A stretch of DNA of 64,000 nt from UBA4717 sp045577925 (GCA_045577925.1 JAZNJH010000025.1:1-64000), one strand, 5' to 3'. Counted from the first letter of the stretch, positions 40,342-49,443 are shown. A program made the numbers and translations. Notes: generated by a model from the sequence alone, not told the origin.

Positions 40342-42300
40342 ATGAAAAAAGTATTATCGGTATTCCTCGCACTTGCTATGCTGTTTTCCCTGCCCGTTAC
40401 TGTGTTTGCGGCATCTTCGACAGACACCCAGCTTGAGCACCGTCTGACGTGTAATGACGAAACACTTTACAAGGCAGAGCCCGGAGAGGTAATTACCGTT
40501 ACCCTTTCTCTGGAAAACAAAACTGCAGACAAAGGATTTACCATTAAAAACTTTCAGACAGAAATATATTACGACACAGACTTTTTTGAGTACGTGGGTG
40601 ATATAGCTATTGATTCTGCAAGTGCAAATTCCAACTGGAACACCCAGGAAACCCTTCACCACAGTGAAAGACGCGTTTGTCTTAATATAATTACAGATAC
40701 AAGTGCTATGATCGAGTGTGAGAGCTCTCACAAGATCGCTACCTTTAAGCTTAAAGTAAAGGATAGTGCGCTTGAAGGCTCGCAGGGCTCTGTAAAGTGC
40801 CGTATGGACGACGTTTACGCATTCGGTCCCGACTATAAGGAATACGGCGAAAGCTCTGTTCCTCTTACGGTCGTTGTAGAAAATGAAGAAGAACCCGAAA
40901 GCTATACGATCACGTATATGAACGACGGCAAGACTTTTGAAACAGCAACTGCAACTCCCGACACGGTGATAACTAAAGCACCCGAGAATAAAAACAAGAG
41001 ATTTCTCGGTTGGGAAGATGAAAACGGCAAACTCTGGCAGCCTGACGAAGTATATACGGCAACAAAGGATACTGTATTTACAGCAAAATGGGGCGAGCTG
41101 CTTCCGCCTGCATCATACACGCTAACGTTCGTTACCAACGGCGGCAGTTCGGTAGCTCCCGTTACCAAAACAAGCGGGACAGTATTAAATCTTGCTAACT
41201 ACACTACCGAACGCACAGGCTACACCTTTGACGGTTGGTATGACAGCGCTAACCTTGCTAACAAGCTTACAAGCATTACTCTGACATCAAATACAACGGT
41301 CTATGCCGGATGGATAAAAAAGTCTGTTGATGATGACGATGACAAGCCAAGTTCAGGCGGCGCGTCCACAGGCTCTACGAGATATACCCTTACCTTTGAA
41401 ACAAATGGAGGTTCTGATATCAAGAACGTTAAAAAGGTCAAGAACACGATCGTTGATCTCTCAAAATATATCCCCGAAAAGGACGGATACGTTTTTGACG
41501 GCTGGTATACAGACAAGGCTCTGACAAACAAGGTTGACAAGATCCAGATAAAATCAAACGTCAAGCTTTATGCCAAGTGGAGTGAAGGCGAGTCCGAAGA
41601 AAAAATCAAGCCCAATTACAAACCAGATATTCTTACAGACGAGCATTACGCTTACATTCAGGGACGTAATGACGGTATGATTCATCCCACGGCAAATCTT
41701 ACGAGAGCCGAGGCGGCTACAATATTCTTCCGCCTGCTTGACGACGATATACGCCGCGGAGAAATGACAAGCACAAATTCATTTGCTGACGTTAACGAGA
41801 GTGACTGGTTCAATACGGCAGTTTCTACCCTTGCAAGTCTTGAAATATTAAATGGCAGATCATCCGACACGTTTGCTCCCAACGATCCGATAACACGAGC
41901 AGAGTTTACAACGATCGTAGCAAGACTTTCCGAGGCAGAATATAACGGCAAAAACCTCTTTACAGATATAGACGGTCACTGGGCTGAAAATTATATCAAC
42001 ATAGCCGCGTCAATCGGATGGGTAAACGGCCACGACGGTCTTTTCAGACCTGACGACAACATTACCCGTGCTGAAGTTATGACTCTTGTTAACCGCGTGC
42101 TCAACCGTGTTCCCGAAACTGTTGACGATCTTCTTGATAATATGACCAGGTGGGCAGACAACAGTGATGTTAATGCATGGTATTACATAGCGGTTCAGGA
42201 AGCGACCAACAGTCATGAATACGCTATGAAAGACGGCGGCACTTTTGAAAAATGGACAAAGCTTGTTAAGAATCCCGACTGGTCAAAATTTGAAAACTGA
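40342..42300 (+). CDS. SLH-anchored protein with cohesin-like domain and InlB B-type repeats
   Basis: The 652-residue protein has a signal peptide (1-24), a cohesin-superfamily domain (about 32-185; PGEVITVTLSLENKTADKGF, IYYDTDFFEYVG, IATFKLKVKDSALEGSQGS), three Listeria-Bacteroides (InlB B / Flg_new) repeats (about 193-420; each ends like GYTFDGWYDSANL...VYAGW), a short acidic/Gly linker, and three SLH repeats (about 430-590; NDGMIHPTANLTRAEAATIFF, FADVNESDWFNTAVSTLA, FTDIDGHWAENYINIA). It follows the dockerin-bearing gene by 86 bp in the same direction with no clear promoter of its own. The pair looks like a secreted dockerin protein and its wall-bound cohesin receptor. AGAGGAA precedes the ATG. 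Confidence 0.8.
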   Translation: MKKVLSVFLALAMLFSLPVTVFAASSTDTQLEHRLTCNDETLYKAEPGEVITVTLSLENKTADKGFTIKNFQTEIYYDTDFFEYVGDIAIDSASANSNWNTQETLHHSERRVCLNIITDTSAMIECESSHKIATFKLKVKDSALEGSQGSVKCRMDDVYAFGPDYKEYGESSVPLTVVVENEEEPESYTITYMNDGKTFETATATPDTVITKAPENKNKRFLGWEDENGKLWQPDEVYTATKDTVFTAKWGELLPPASYTLTFVTNGGSSVAPVTKTSGTVLNLANYTTERTGYTFDGWYDSANLANKLTSITLTSNTTVYAGWIKKSVDDDDDKPSSGGASTGSTRYTLTFETNGGSDIKNVKKVKNTIVDLSKYIPEKDGYVFDGWYTDKALTNKVDKIQIKSNVKLYAKWSEGESEEKIKPNYKPDILTDEHYAYIQGRNDGMIHPTANLTRAEAATIFFRLLDDDIRRGEMTSTNSFADVNESDWFNTAVSTLASLEILNGRSSDTFAPNDPITRAEFTTIVARLSEAEYNGKNLFTDIDGHWAENYINIAASIGWVNGHDGLFRPDDNITRAEVMTLVNRVLNRVPETVDDLLDNMTRWADNSDVNAWYYIAVQEATNSHEYAMKDGGTFEKWTKLVKNPDWSKFEN

Positions 42301-42376
42301 GATACATATTCCCGCGTATATGTTTCATAACTTACCGACAATATACATATAATGCGGGATTTGTATAAAATCCTTA

Positions 42377-42409
42377 CCCGGAGTCATATCCTCGCTAACA
42401 GACTCCGGG
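42377..42409. other. GC-rich hairpin after the SLH gene
   Basis: CCCGGAGTC (42377-42385) pairs perfectly with GACTCCGGG (42401-42409) across a 15-nt loop; no T-tract follows. It could be an mRNA end or the leader of the small gene that begins 37 bp later. Confidence 0.5.
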
Positions 42410-42446
42410 CAGGGATACCTATTAAACTATTTAAGGAATGATTCAC

Positions 42447-42617
42447 TTGCAAAAAAACAAATTATGTTCAAACTGCAAAACGGGCAAAGATATGTACGAG
42501 CTTGACAAAGCCTCTCCATTCTGCCCTTATCTTGAATTACACGACGGAAAAACATGTAGTATGTTTGTTAAACTGGAAAAGAAAAAAACTTTCTTAGAAA
42601 AGCTTTTGAGAAAATAA
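42447..42617 (+). CDS. Small Cys protein, 56 residues
   Basis: Starting at TTG 42447 (AAGGA box 9 nt upstream; an ATG at 42438 touches the box and is less likely), the frame encodes 56 residues with a CxxC pair (LCSNCKTGKD), a third Cys in FCPYL, a fourth in TCSMF and a basic C-terminus. Four Cys spaced this way could bind one zinc ion. A strong terminator follows the stop at 42644, and the frame ends cleanly, both supporting a real gene. No family recognised. Confidence 0.6.
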   Translation: MQKNKLCSNCKTGKDMYELDKASPFCPYLELHDGKTCSMFVKLEKKKTFLEKLLRK

Positions 42618-42643
42618 CAGTACCTGAATTCATTCTTGCATAA

Positions 42644-42684
42644 AAAGCAGGAGGACGTTGTTGTCCTCCTGCTTTAATTTTTTT
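42644..42684 (+). terminator. Strong terminator
   Basis: A 13-bp stem (AAAGCAGGAGGAC and complement, 6-nt loop) followed by AATTTTTTT. Confidence 0.93.
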
Positions 42685-42859
42685 GTGGTATTTTCAGGCT
42701 TGTTATTTCGCATAAAAAAACAATGTATATAAAAAATACAACAGAGATTACAATATTAAACTGATGATGTTACTGCATAAACAGCAAAGAATTAAATTAT
42801 GTATTACATCAAGAAAGTAAAAATTATTTACATTTTGCTCTTTATTTTGAGAAAAAGCC

Positions 42860-42888
42860 TTGCTAATTGGGCACGTGTGTGATAAAAT
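42860..42888 (+). promoter_or_regulatory. Promoter of the DivIVA-like gene
   Basis: TTGCTA (42860-42865), 17-bp spacer, TAAAAT (42883-42888). The stretch 42685-42859 is otherwise AT-rich with nothing supported. Confidence 0.6.
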
Positions 42889-42925
42889 ATATAGTAAGTA
42901 TAATAATGAATCAAAGGAGCTTTAT

Positions 42926-43822
42926 ATGAGTAAATCATTTGGTCCTATTTTCAGAAAATCTGTTGGCGGATATAATAAAAGCGACGTTAATACATATATA
43001 GAAGATATCAGCATTCGCCACAAAAGCCGCGAGGAAGAGCTTGAAGCAAAAATATCAAGGCTTGAAAAAAAGCTTGAAGAAACCGAAGCTCTTTTAAAGG
43101 AAGCACAGAGCCGCGATTTTTCAGAAGAATCCGCTGCTTATACAAAGCAAATAGAAGAGCTTGAAACCAAGGTTCAGGACGGCACCAATATAATAGCTGC
43201 AAAAAATGAGCATATAGAAAAACTTGAAGCAGAAATTGCCGAAAAGACCTCACAGATCTCTGACATGGAGCTCCGCTTGAATGAGCTTGAAGAAAACTCA
43301 AAATCTGCAAATGAGCTTCTTGAAAAAGCAAAGCAATATGATCTTCTCAGCAGAAGACTCGGCGATCTTATGCTTAAAGCAGGAGATACTGCAGAGAAAA
43401 TAGTTTCAGATGCAAATCAAAAGGCGTTTTCCCTTATTTCCGAGGCAGAAAACAAACGTGCTCACTGCCTTGAAGTATTAAAGAATTACACGGAAAAATA
43501 TTGTGATAAGTTGAGCGAGGTAACCGTTGCCACCGCTCAGGAACGCCTTGACAGGATAAACAGCGAGATGGCACAATTTGAAGCCTCTCTTTCCAGATCC
43601 GTAATGGATGCACGCCGTCAGAGCGGATCCATGAAAGAATATATTGATACTCTTCGTCAGAACCTTGACATCAGTCTTGACAATATTCTGAGCGATACAC
43701 AGAATGAAATCCACGGTGAAAATGATGAGTCTGTAATTGCTATGGACAGAATACTTGATAATTCTGTAAACGATATCCTTTCGCAGATCAGGCAGGAGCT
43801 AGACGGTGGCAAATCCGTTTAA
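42926..43822 (+). CDS. DivIVA-domain coiled-coil protein
   Basis: The 298-residue protein begins SKSFGPIFRKSVGGYNKSDVNTYIEDI, which fits the DivIVA/GpsB N-terminal pattern (Phe-x...Gly-Tyr-x-x-x-Asp-Val), followed by long Glu/Lys-rich coiled coil (about 30-160), a hinge and a second helical part to the end. DivIVA-type proteins sit at curved membrane at poles and septa and recruit division or wall-synthesis factors. The first Phe-Arg region could serve as the membrane tip. Start ATG 42926 follows AAAGGAGC. It is not next to ylm/sep genes, so it may be a paralogue of the main DivIVA. Confidence 0.75.
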   Translation: MSKSFGPIFRKSVGGYNKSDVNTYIEDISIRHKSREEELEAKISRLEKKLEETEALLKEAQSRDFSEESAAYTKQIEELETKVQDGTNIIAAKNEHIEKLEAEIAEKTSQISDMELRLNELEENSKSANELLEKAKQYDLLSRRLGDLMLKAGDTAEKIVSDANQKAFSLISEAENKRAHCLEVLKNYTEKYCDKLSEVTVATAQERLDRINSEMAQFEASLSRSVMDARRQSGSMKEYIDTLRQNLDISLDNILSDTQNEIHGENDESVIAMDRILDNSVNDILSQIRQELDGGKSV

Positions 43823-44003
43823 TGCTTATAGAAGTCCGTGAATGTCAAAAATATAATCAAAAGAAAAAGACTCACAGATAACTGTACCATATTTTAACTA
43901 TTCATACTGTGAATTCAAAAAACTTTAAGCTTAAGATCTTCATCTGATTTGCGCTATTGACTGTAATGACACAAATTTGTACAAAATACAGGACAAGAAT
44001 TAA

Positions 44004-44951
44004 ATGATCAAATATAACGGCTTACAAAACGAAGCAACAGAAATAACAGATAAATTAAGCGGCATAGGTAAGCGGATAAAGCTTATTCGCAAACGTCGGA
44101 AAATGACACAAAGCGAGCTTGCAGGAAAAGAGATAACACGTAATATGCTAAGCCGTATTGAAAACGGGTATGCTCTTCCCTCTCTTCCGACTCTCATCCA
44201 TATTTCCGATAAGCTTGGGGTTCCTGTGTCGGCTCTTCTTGATGACTCTTTTCTTGATGATCACAAAAGGGCTGAAGCTATAAGAATCGCCCGAGAGTAT
44301 ATGAAACAAGGCAGATATGATGCCGCGCTCCATATCATCAACGATCCAGATATAATAAACGATGACGAAACTGCGCTTATAATCACGGAATGTGAGTTAG
44401 CACTGTCAAGAGAAAACATCCGCACGCGCAAATATTTTAACGCATATGAAAATCTGACAACAGCGATAGACAAATCCCGCGATACGATATATTCCTCTGC
44501 AGGAAGTGCATATATTGCAAGTTTGTATAAATGCCTTGCGAGAGCAATGTTACCCGTATCTGATGATACTACTGTATCTCCGCTGCCTGATTTTGATAGT
44601 TATATTGATCTTTATATTTATCTCAGATTGATAGATCTGTTTGACAAAGGTAATATTGTAAAAGCAGTAAATCTTGCAGGTCTGTGTGAAATAAGCGACA
44701 GATTACTTTCAGCACATATTGCTGCTAAGCTTGATATGGCTAACGGAAGATACAGAGAGGCACAGGCTAAGCTCAAGCAGATAACAGAAGCTGAAAAAAG
44801 CACACCCACAGCGCTTGGCGGGCTTATGCTTTACCGTATATATTCCGAGCTTGAGCAGTGCGCAAAAGGTGAAAACGATTACGTTCTTGCCTACACGTAT
44901 AGGGAAGAAAAATTAAAGCTTTATTCTCTCATGTCGGGAATAAAGCTTTGA
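44004..44951 (+). CDS. XRE-family regulator with C-terminal TPR-like helices
   Basis: The 315-residue protein has an HTH_3 domain (about 18-75; IGKRIKLIRKRRKMTQSELAGKEITRNMLSRIENGYALPSLPTLIHISDKLGV) and a helical C-terminal part of about 230 residues with TPR-like pairs. This is the layout of RRNPP-type (Rgg/PlcR/PrgX) regulators, which often bind secreted peptides. No obvious small peptide gene sits next to it, so peptide sensing is only suggested. It lies 24 nt before ispF in the same direction. Confidence 0.75.
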   Translation: MIKYNGLQNEATEITDKLSGIGKRIKLIRKRRKMTQSELAGKEITRNMLSRIENGYALPSLPTLIHISDKLGVPVSALLDDSFLDDHKRAEAIRIAREYMKQGRYDAALHIINDPDIINDDETALIITECELALSRENIRTRKYFNAYENLTTAIDKSRDTIYSSAGSAYIASLYKCLARAMLPVSDDTTVSPLPDFDSYIDLYIYLRLIDLFDKGNIVKAVNLAGLCEISDRLLSAHIAAKLDMANGRYREAQAKLKQITEAEKSTPTALGGLMLYRIYSELEQCAKGENDYVLAYTYREEKLKLYSLMSGIKL

Positions 44952-44975
44952 TCAAGGCGCAGAAAGGTTTAGTTT

Positions 44976-45461
44976 ATGAATATAATAAGAATAGGTCACG
45001 GTTACGATCTTCACAAGCTTGTCAGAAACCGCGCTCTGATTATAGGCGGCGTTAATATACCGTATGAATTTGGACTTCTTGGTCATTCTGATGCGGACGT
45101 GCTTTATCATGCAGTTATGGATGCTGTTCTCGGCGCGCTTGCACTGGGCGATATAGGAAAGCATTTTCCTGATAATGACACTGCTTTTAAGGATATCGAC
45201 AGCGGTGTTCTGTGTAAACAGGTATGTAAACTGATGCATGAAAAAAACATGAGGATCGGAAACATTGACGTTACCGTTATAGCACAGCGTCCAAAGCTAT
45301 CCCCTTATATATCCGACATGCGCGAAAACCTTGCCCGTGTTTTTGACTGTAACACGGATCAGATCAACGTGAAAGCAACCACCGAAGAGGGCCTCGGCGT
45401 CACGGGCGAAGGTTTCGCAATTTCGGCGCACGCCGTTGTGCTTTTACACAGCGCCGATTAA
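44976..45461 (+). CDS. ispF: 2-C-methyl-D-erythritol 2,4-cyclodiphosphate synthase IspF
   Basis: IspF makes the cyclodiphosphate in the MEP isoprenoid pathway. The 161-residue protein has the zinc ligands in GHGYDLHKL (Asp and His near residue 8-10) and HSDADVLYHAVMDAVLGAL (His 42 region), plus GDIGKHFPD and the late KATTEEGLGVTGEG. Length is normal. No ispD is adjacent; it is probably co-transcribed with the upstream regulator. Confidence 0.97.
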   Translation: MNIIRIGHGYDLHKLVRNRALIIGGVNIPYEFGLLGHSDADVLYHAVMDAVLGALALGDIGKHFPDNDTAFKDIDSGVLCKQVCKLMHEKNMRIGNIDVTVIAQRPKLSPYISDMRENLARVFDCNTDQINVKATTEEGLGVTGEGFAISAHAVVLLHSAD

Positions 45462-45724
45462 AATACATCTATGTGAAGCGTACCTGCAGCGGCTTATGCA
45501 TATAATGTCCTTTGTTTTCAACTTTATTTGCCACAGCATTATACGCGCGCTTTCACATTATTATTGTATGAGTCTTTGGTTTACTTGGCACCTGTACTGC
45601 TCTTTACAAAAAAGAGCGAATTTCAAAAATGCCCGTTTTTGATTCAGCTTTTGCCATAAAGCCAATCCATATAACAAACATTTTTAATAATTAAAATATT
45701 TTTTCTTTCAAAGGAGTTATCAAT
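45462..45724 (+). other. 263-bp gap between ispF and rpe
   Basis: No supported gene. It has a hairpin GCTCTT/AAGAGC (45599-45616) that could end the ispF transcript, then an AT-rich stretch. I see no clear promoter for rpe. Confidence 0.4.
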
Positions 45725-46381
45725 ATGATAAAAGTATCACCTTCAATTCTCGCAAGCGACTTTTCAAAGCTTGGTGATGAAATCGTATCAATAGTAGACG
45801 CCGGGGCGGAATATATACACATCGACGTTATGGACGGTATGTTCGTTCCGAATATGTCTATTGGTCCTTGCATTATCAGCTCGGTCAGAAAGGTTACAGA
45901 TGCTGTTTTTGATACGCATCTCATGATTACCGATCCGATACGTTACGTTGAGGATTTCGCCAATGCAGGTTCAGATATCATCACGTTCCATTTTGAAAGC
46001 TGCACAAATCACAGCGAAGTTATAGACCGTATACATTCATTCGGTAAGAAGGCAGGTATATCAATTAAACCGGCAACGCCCGCATTTGTTCTCGAGCCTT
46101 TGCTCGACAAAATAGACCTTGTTCTTATAATGACGGTAGAACCCGGATTCGGAGGCCAGTCTTTTATTCCCGAAACACTCGAAAGCGTCAGAATCGTTCG
46201 TGAAATGATAAATCGCCTCGGTCTTGATTCAAAAGTAGATATTGAGGTCGACGGCGGCATTACCGCTCAGACTGCAGTACTTGCAAAAAATGCAGGAGCA
46301 AACGTGCTGGTTGCAGGAAGTGCTATTTTCAAGGCTGAGGACAGAAAGGCCGCAATTCAAGCAATTAAGAATAACCAATAA
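45725..46381 (+). CDS. rpe: Ribulose-phosphate 3-epimerase Rpe
   Basis: Rpe interconverts ribulose 5-phosphate and xylulose 5-phosphate. The 218-residue TIM-barrel protein has the family signatures SPSILASDFSKLGDEI, HIDVMDGMFVPNMSIGP (catalytic Asp, metal His), DTHLMITDP, MTVEPGFGGQSFIPE and DIEVDGGITAQTA (second catalytic Asp). CAAAGGAG precedes the ATG. It is not linked here to the usual rsgA/prkC genes. Confidence 0.97.
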   Translation: MIKVSPSILASDFSKLGDEIVSIVDAGAEYIHIDVMDGMFVPNMSIGPCIISSVRKVTDAVFDTHLMITDPIRYVEDFANAGSDIITFHFESCTNHSEVIDRIHSFGKKAGISIKPATPAFVLEPLLDKIDLVLIMTVEPGFGGQSFIPETLESVRIVREMINRLGLDSKVDIEVDGGITAQTAVLAKNAGANVLVAGSAIFKAEDRKAAIQAIKNNQ

Positions 46382-46498
46382 TAAATAGTATAAATTTTTA
46401 AGCACAATATAATTAACAAATTATTAACACATATGCTTTGCGTGTTTGATATAATTGTATTGTGTTATATATTAACTAACTGAAAGAGGGTTTAAGTT

Positions 46499-47788
46499 AT
46501 GAAAGCAAAAACACTCGCAATTTTATCAATCATTCTACTTTTAGTAATGGTATTTCCCGTTGTAGCAAGTGCAGATGAGGCTGCTAAGCAGGATCTGTTC
46601 GATGCAGCATATGAAGCATGCCCCGCAAACTACAGAAAATATTATATGGGAACGGTTGAAAACATATTAAATCAGATAGACGTTTCACGTGAGCAGGCAG
46701 ATTCTGTAATAGCGCTTGTCGACGAAGGCGTTTCATATCTGAATAGCGTTGGCGACAAAGGCCCTTCGCTCAGCGATTACGGTGTTAAAGGTGTAGAAAA
46801 AGGTGTTTCCTTATTTGAACAGGCATGCTCTGTATTAAATATAGGATATAAATTGACTACAATTCCCGAAAATGCTGCCGCCCATCCCGGAGACCAGTTA
46901 ATTACACTGACATATAACGGCAAAATCATTGCTACAATTGACGGTGATGATCTTTCCTCGTATTCAGCAGGCGGATCAACCGGCTCAACATCTTATTATG
47001 CGGTCAGCTTTGAATCAAACGGCGGTAGCGAAGTTTTAAAGCAACGTGTTAAAAGAGACTCTCTTGTAAAAGAACCTGAAGTTCCTACCAGGGAAGGCTT
47101 TGAATTCGGTGGATGGTATACTGATAAGGAATTCAAAACGCCCTTTGATTTTTCAACTAAAATCAAGAAGAGCATTACTCTTTATGCTAAGTGGGTTGAA
47201 ATAACAGAACCCGTCGAACCTGAAGTATGGAAAAATCCGTATGCAGACGTATCCGAGTCAGATTGGTATTTTGAAGATCTGAAGACTCTTACACAGCTTG
47301 GTTATATAAACGGTGTATCCGATAACGAATTTGGCGGAAATCTTCCGCTTACAAGAGGAATGTTTGTTACTATTCTTCACCGTATTGACGGCGGAGCTGC
47401 TGCAAGTGAGTGCTCTTTTGAAGACGTGGCTGACGGAGCATGGTATGAAGCAGGAGTAAGCTGGGCAAGCGAAAACGGAATCGTTACCGGATTTAATGAC
47501 AAAGAATTCAGACCCGATATTCCGATAACACGCGAACAGATGGCGGCTATTCTCTTCCGCTATGCAATATACAAGGGCATGAATGCAGTAACACTTCAGG
47601 AAAGCTTACACTTTATTGACTCTGATCAGATTTCAGAATACGCTGTACCCGCTATGAACTGGGCTACAAGTGTTCGAATCATCAGAGGCCACGGCGACGG
47701 AACAGTTACACCTCTTGATTATGCAACAAGAGCTCACGTAACCGCAGTATTCGCAAGATTCCTTGAGCTAATAGGAGCTATAAAATAA
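46499..47788 (+). CDS. SLH protein with one InlB B-type repeat
   Basis: The 429-residue protein has a signal peptide (1-26), a helical N-terminal domain of about 110 residues not recognised (KQDLFDAAYEACPANYRKYY), one Listeria-Bacteroides repeat (about 163-236; ends GFEFGGWYTDKEF...LYAKWVE) and three SLH repeats (about 245-429; YADVSESDWYFEDLKTL, FEDVADGAWYEAGVSWA, FIDSDQISEYAVPAMNWA). It is anchored at the wall through SLH. An AAAGAGG box precedes the ATG. A terminator separates it from the sortase-like gene. Confidence 0.8.
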   Translation: MKAKTLAILSIILLLVMVFPVVASADEAAKQDLFDAAYEACPANYRKYYMGTVENILNQIDVSREQADSVIALVDEGVSYLNSVGDKGPSLSDYGVKGVEKGVSLFEQACSVLNIGYKLTTIPENAAAHPGDQLITLTYNGKIIATIDGDDLSSYSAGGSTGSTSYYAVSFESNGGSEVLKQRVKRDSLVKEPEVPTREGFEFGGWYTDKEFKTPFDFSTKIKKSITLYAKWVEITEPVEPEVWKNPYADVSESDWYFEDLKTLTQLGYINGVSDNEFGGNLPLTRGMFVTILHRIDGGAAASECSFEDVADGAWYEAGVSWASENGIVTGFNDKEFRPDIPITREQMAAILFRYAIYKGMNAVTLQESLHFIDSDQISEYAVPAMNWATSVRIIRGHGDGTVTPLDYATRAHVTAVFARFLELIGAIK

Positions 47789-47798
47789 TAACTATCAA

Positions 47799-47828
47799 AT
47801 ATTACCTGCCTGAAAGGGCAGGTAATAT
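47799..47828 (+). terminator. Hairpin after the SLH gene
   Basis: A 12-bp perfect stem (ATATTACCTGCC and complement, 6-nt loop). The tail TGCTATAATAT may also serve as a -10 for the next gene. Confidence 0.7.
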
Positions 47829-47874
47829 TGCTATAATATAGTTTGAATTTAAAATTTTCCAAAGCGAGGTACTT

Positions 47875-48549
47875 ATGAGCAAAATAACAAAGGCACTTCT
47901 GATGACTGTGATGCCGATACTCATCGTCACCGCAATACTTATATTGACACACTGCGTCTACACAGAACTTTCTAAAAACGTCTTTATTTCGGCATTGTTT
48001 TCAGATAAAAATATTGTCACGGACTTAAGCAGAGAGGCGTCAGATTCACAATTTCATAGCGACGTGCCTGAAACGATAGAATACAGTAATGAAACCATCG
48101 GCGCAATAGATTTTGCCTCGCAGTGGGCAGAGATAAACGTTGACGGCTGGAGTGTAAAAAATATACCCGTATACTTCGGAGACACTGCCGACATACTTAC
48201 AAACGGAGCCGGAATGTGGATAGGCTCGTACTTCTGCGGTCAGGGCAGAAATTGTATAGTTTCCGGCAACGTAATGACTCATTTTTATGAAATTGAAAAC
48301 ACTACGATAGGAACACTTATTACGGTAAATACAGTTTACGGGGCATACGAATACGAGGTGTGTGATAAATTCGTCTTTTCAAAGAGTGATATTGACATTC
48401 TCTACGATGAAAACGGCAGTGATACGCTTATTTTACATACAAGCTATCCTCGCTCTCTCGGGCTCTATACCGGAGATGAACGTATTGCACTCATTTGTAC
48501 CCTCAAGCGCGGCATTATATATAAAACCGCCTTTGAGAGTGATAATTAA
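47875..48549 (+). CDS. Sortase-fold protein lacking catalytic His and Cys
   Basis: The 224-residue protein has an N-terminal membrane helix (about 8-30) and a class B-like sortase beta-barrel. INVDGWSVKNIPVYFGDT, IVSGNVMTHFYEIENTTIGTLI and YEVCDKFVFSKSDIDIL follow the sortase order. The catalytic His of the YGHN motif is replaced by Asn132 (SGNV), and the Cys of the TLxTC motif by Ser190 (LILHTS). Only the Arg (Arg203, in DERIALICTL) fits. Transpeptidation is therefore not expected by the known mechanism; a Ser nucleophile or a structural/binding role are alternatives. It is followed after 20 bp by a membrane protein gene. Confidence 0.7.
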   Translation: MSKITKALLMTVMPILIVTAILILTHCVYTELSKNVFISALFSDKNIVTDLSREASDSQFHSDVPETIEYSNETIGAIDFASQWAEINVDGWSVKNIPVYFGDTADILTNGAGMWIGSYFCGQGRNCIVSGNVMTHFYEIENTTIGTLITVNTVYGAYEYEVCDKFVFSKSDIDILYDENGSDTLILHTSYPRSLGLYTGDERIALICTLKRGIIYKTAFESDN

Positions 48550-48569
48550 AGAAAGGAAGGTGGCTACGA

Positions 48570-49442
48570 ATGAAAAAAACGATATGTTCCGTTTTAATAA
48601 CCGCAGGTGCAGTAATACTTCCCTTTCTTTTGTGCGCCACACTCGTTTTTGCTCTGCCTTATTTTACAATTTATTCTCCCGACGTGTTTACTGAAGGAGT
48701 ATGCGAACAAATTGATAAAGACAGACTTGAGAGTGACATGAAAGCGCTTATAAGCACGACCGTGCAAACGTACAGTCATAACGCAGAAATCATCACTTCC
48801 GTTATTGACAAGTATGAATTAAAAGAGATTGCCGGCGAGTATTTTACAAAATACTTTAATTCCTTTATTTCAGGTGACACAACTACTCCGCGTATAACCT
48901 ACCGTAACAATGCTTTTTACTATGCAATAAAAGAGAATGCTCATTTAAGTCAGCGCCCCGATTTTTTTGAAATAGACGAAAATTCACTCTTGCTTGCAAC
49001 CAAGTGTAACAATCTTGTAGAAAATTATATAAATTCTCTGTCAATTGATTCAGCATATTCTCTGCTTACTTCTTACAAAAGTTCATATTTAAAAATAGCA
49101 GAAACGGGAAAGTATTTTCCCCCGCTTGCAACGTTGTGTGCTGTTATTTTTACAATTCTCTTTGTTTATATAATAATTCAGAAACGGTGTAAGACATTAT
49201 ACAGGCTTACTCTTTCCCTCTTTTCAATATCAGCGATCTTTACCGTGCCGTTTATCTACATTGGTGCGGCTGATCTTCCCGCAAAGCTCAATATCAGCGC
49301 CGGGGCATCATACTTATACATTAATGCAGTGTACCGCTTTATATTTATTGATACTTCATATGTGTACAGTGCGCTCAGCACTGTCCTTTTGATAGGCTTG
49401 ATAGCATCAATAATATGGAATATTAAAGCTAAGACTGAATAA
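48570..49442 (+). CDS. Multi-pass membrane protein of unknown function
   Basis: The 290-residue protein has one N-terminal helix (about 7-33), an outer segment of about 150 residues, and three more hydrophobic helices (about 190-210, 220-240, 262-285). GAAAGGAAGG lies before the ATG. The single-helix, outer loop, three-helix layout recalls small uncharacterised clostridial membrane proteins such as the DUF1461 group, but I cannot assign a family. It shares an operon with the sortase-like protein and may be its partner. Confidence 0.65.
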   Translation: MKKTICSVLITAGAVILPFLLCATLVFALPYFTIYSPDVFTEGVCEQIDKDRLESDMKALISTTVQTYSHNAEIITSVIDKYELKEIAGEYFTKYFNSFISGDTTTPRITYRNNAFYYAIKENAHLSQRPDFFEIDENSLLLATKCNNLVENYINSLSIDSAYSLLTSYKSSYLKIAETGKYFPPLATLCAVIFTILFVYIIIQKRCKTLYRLTLSLFSISAIFTVPFIYIGAADLPAKLNISAGASYLYINAVYRFIFIDTSYVYSALSTVLLIGLIASIIWNIKAKTE

Positions 49443-49443
49443 C

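Noticed and set aside
45436..45642. 68-codon frame after ispF
   Set aside because: It overlaps the ispF end in another frame and has no ribosome site.
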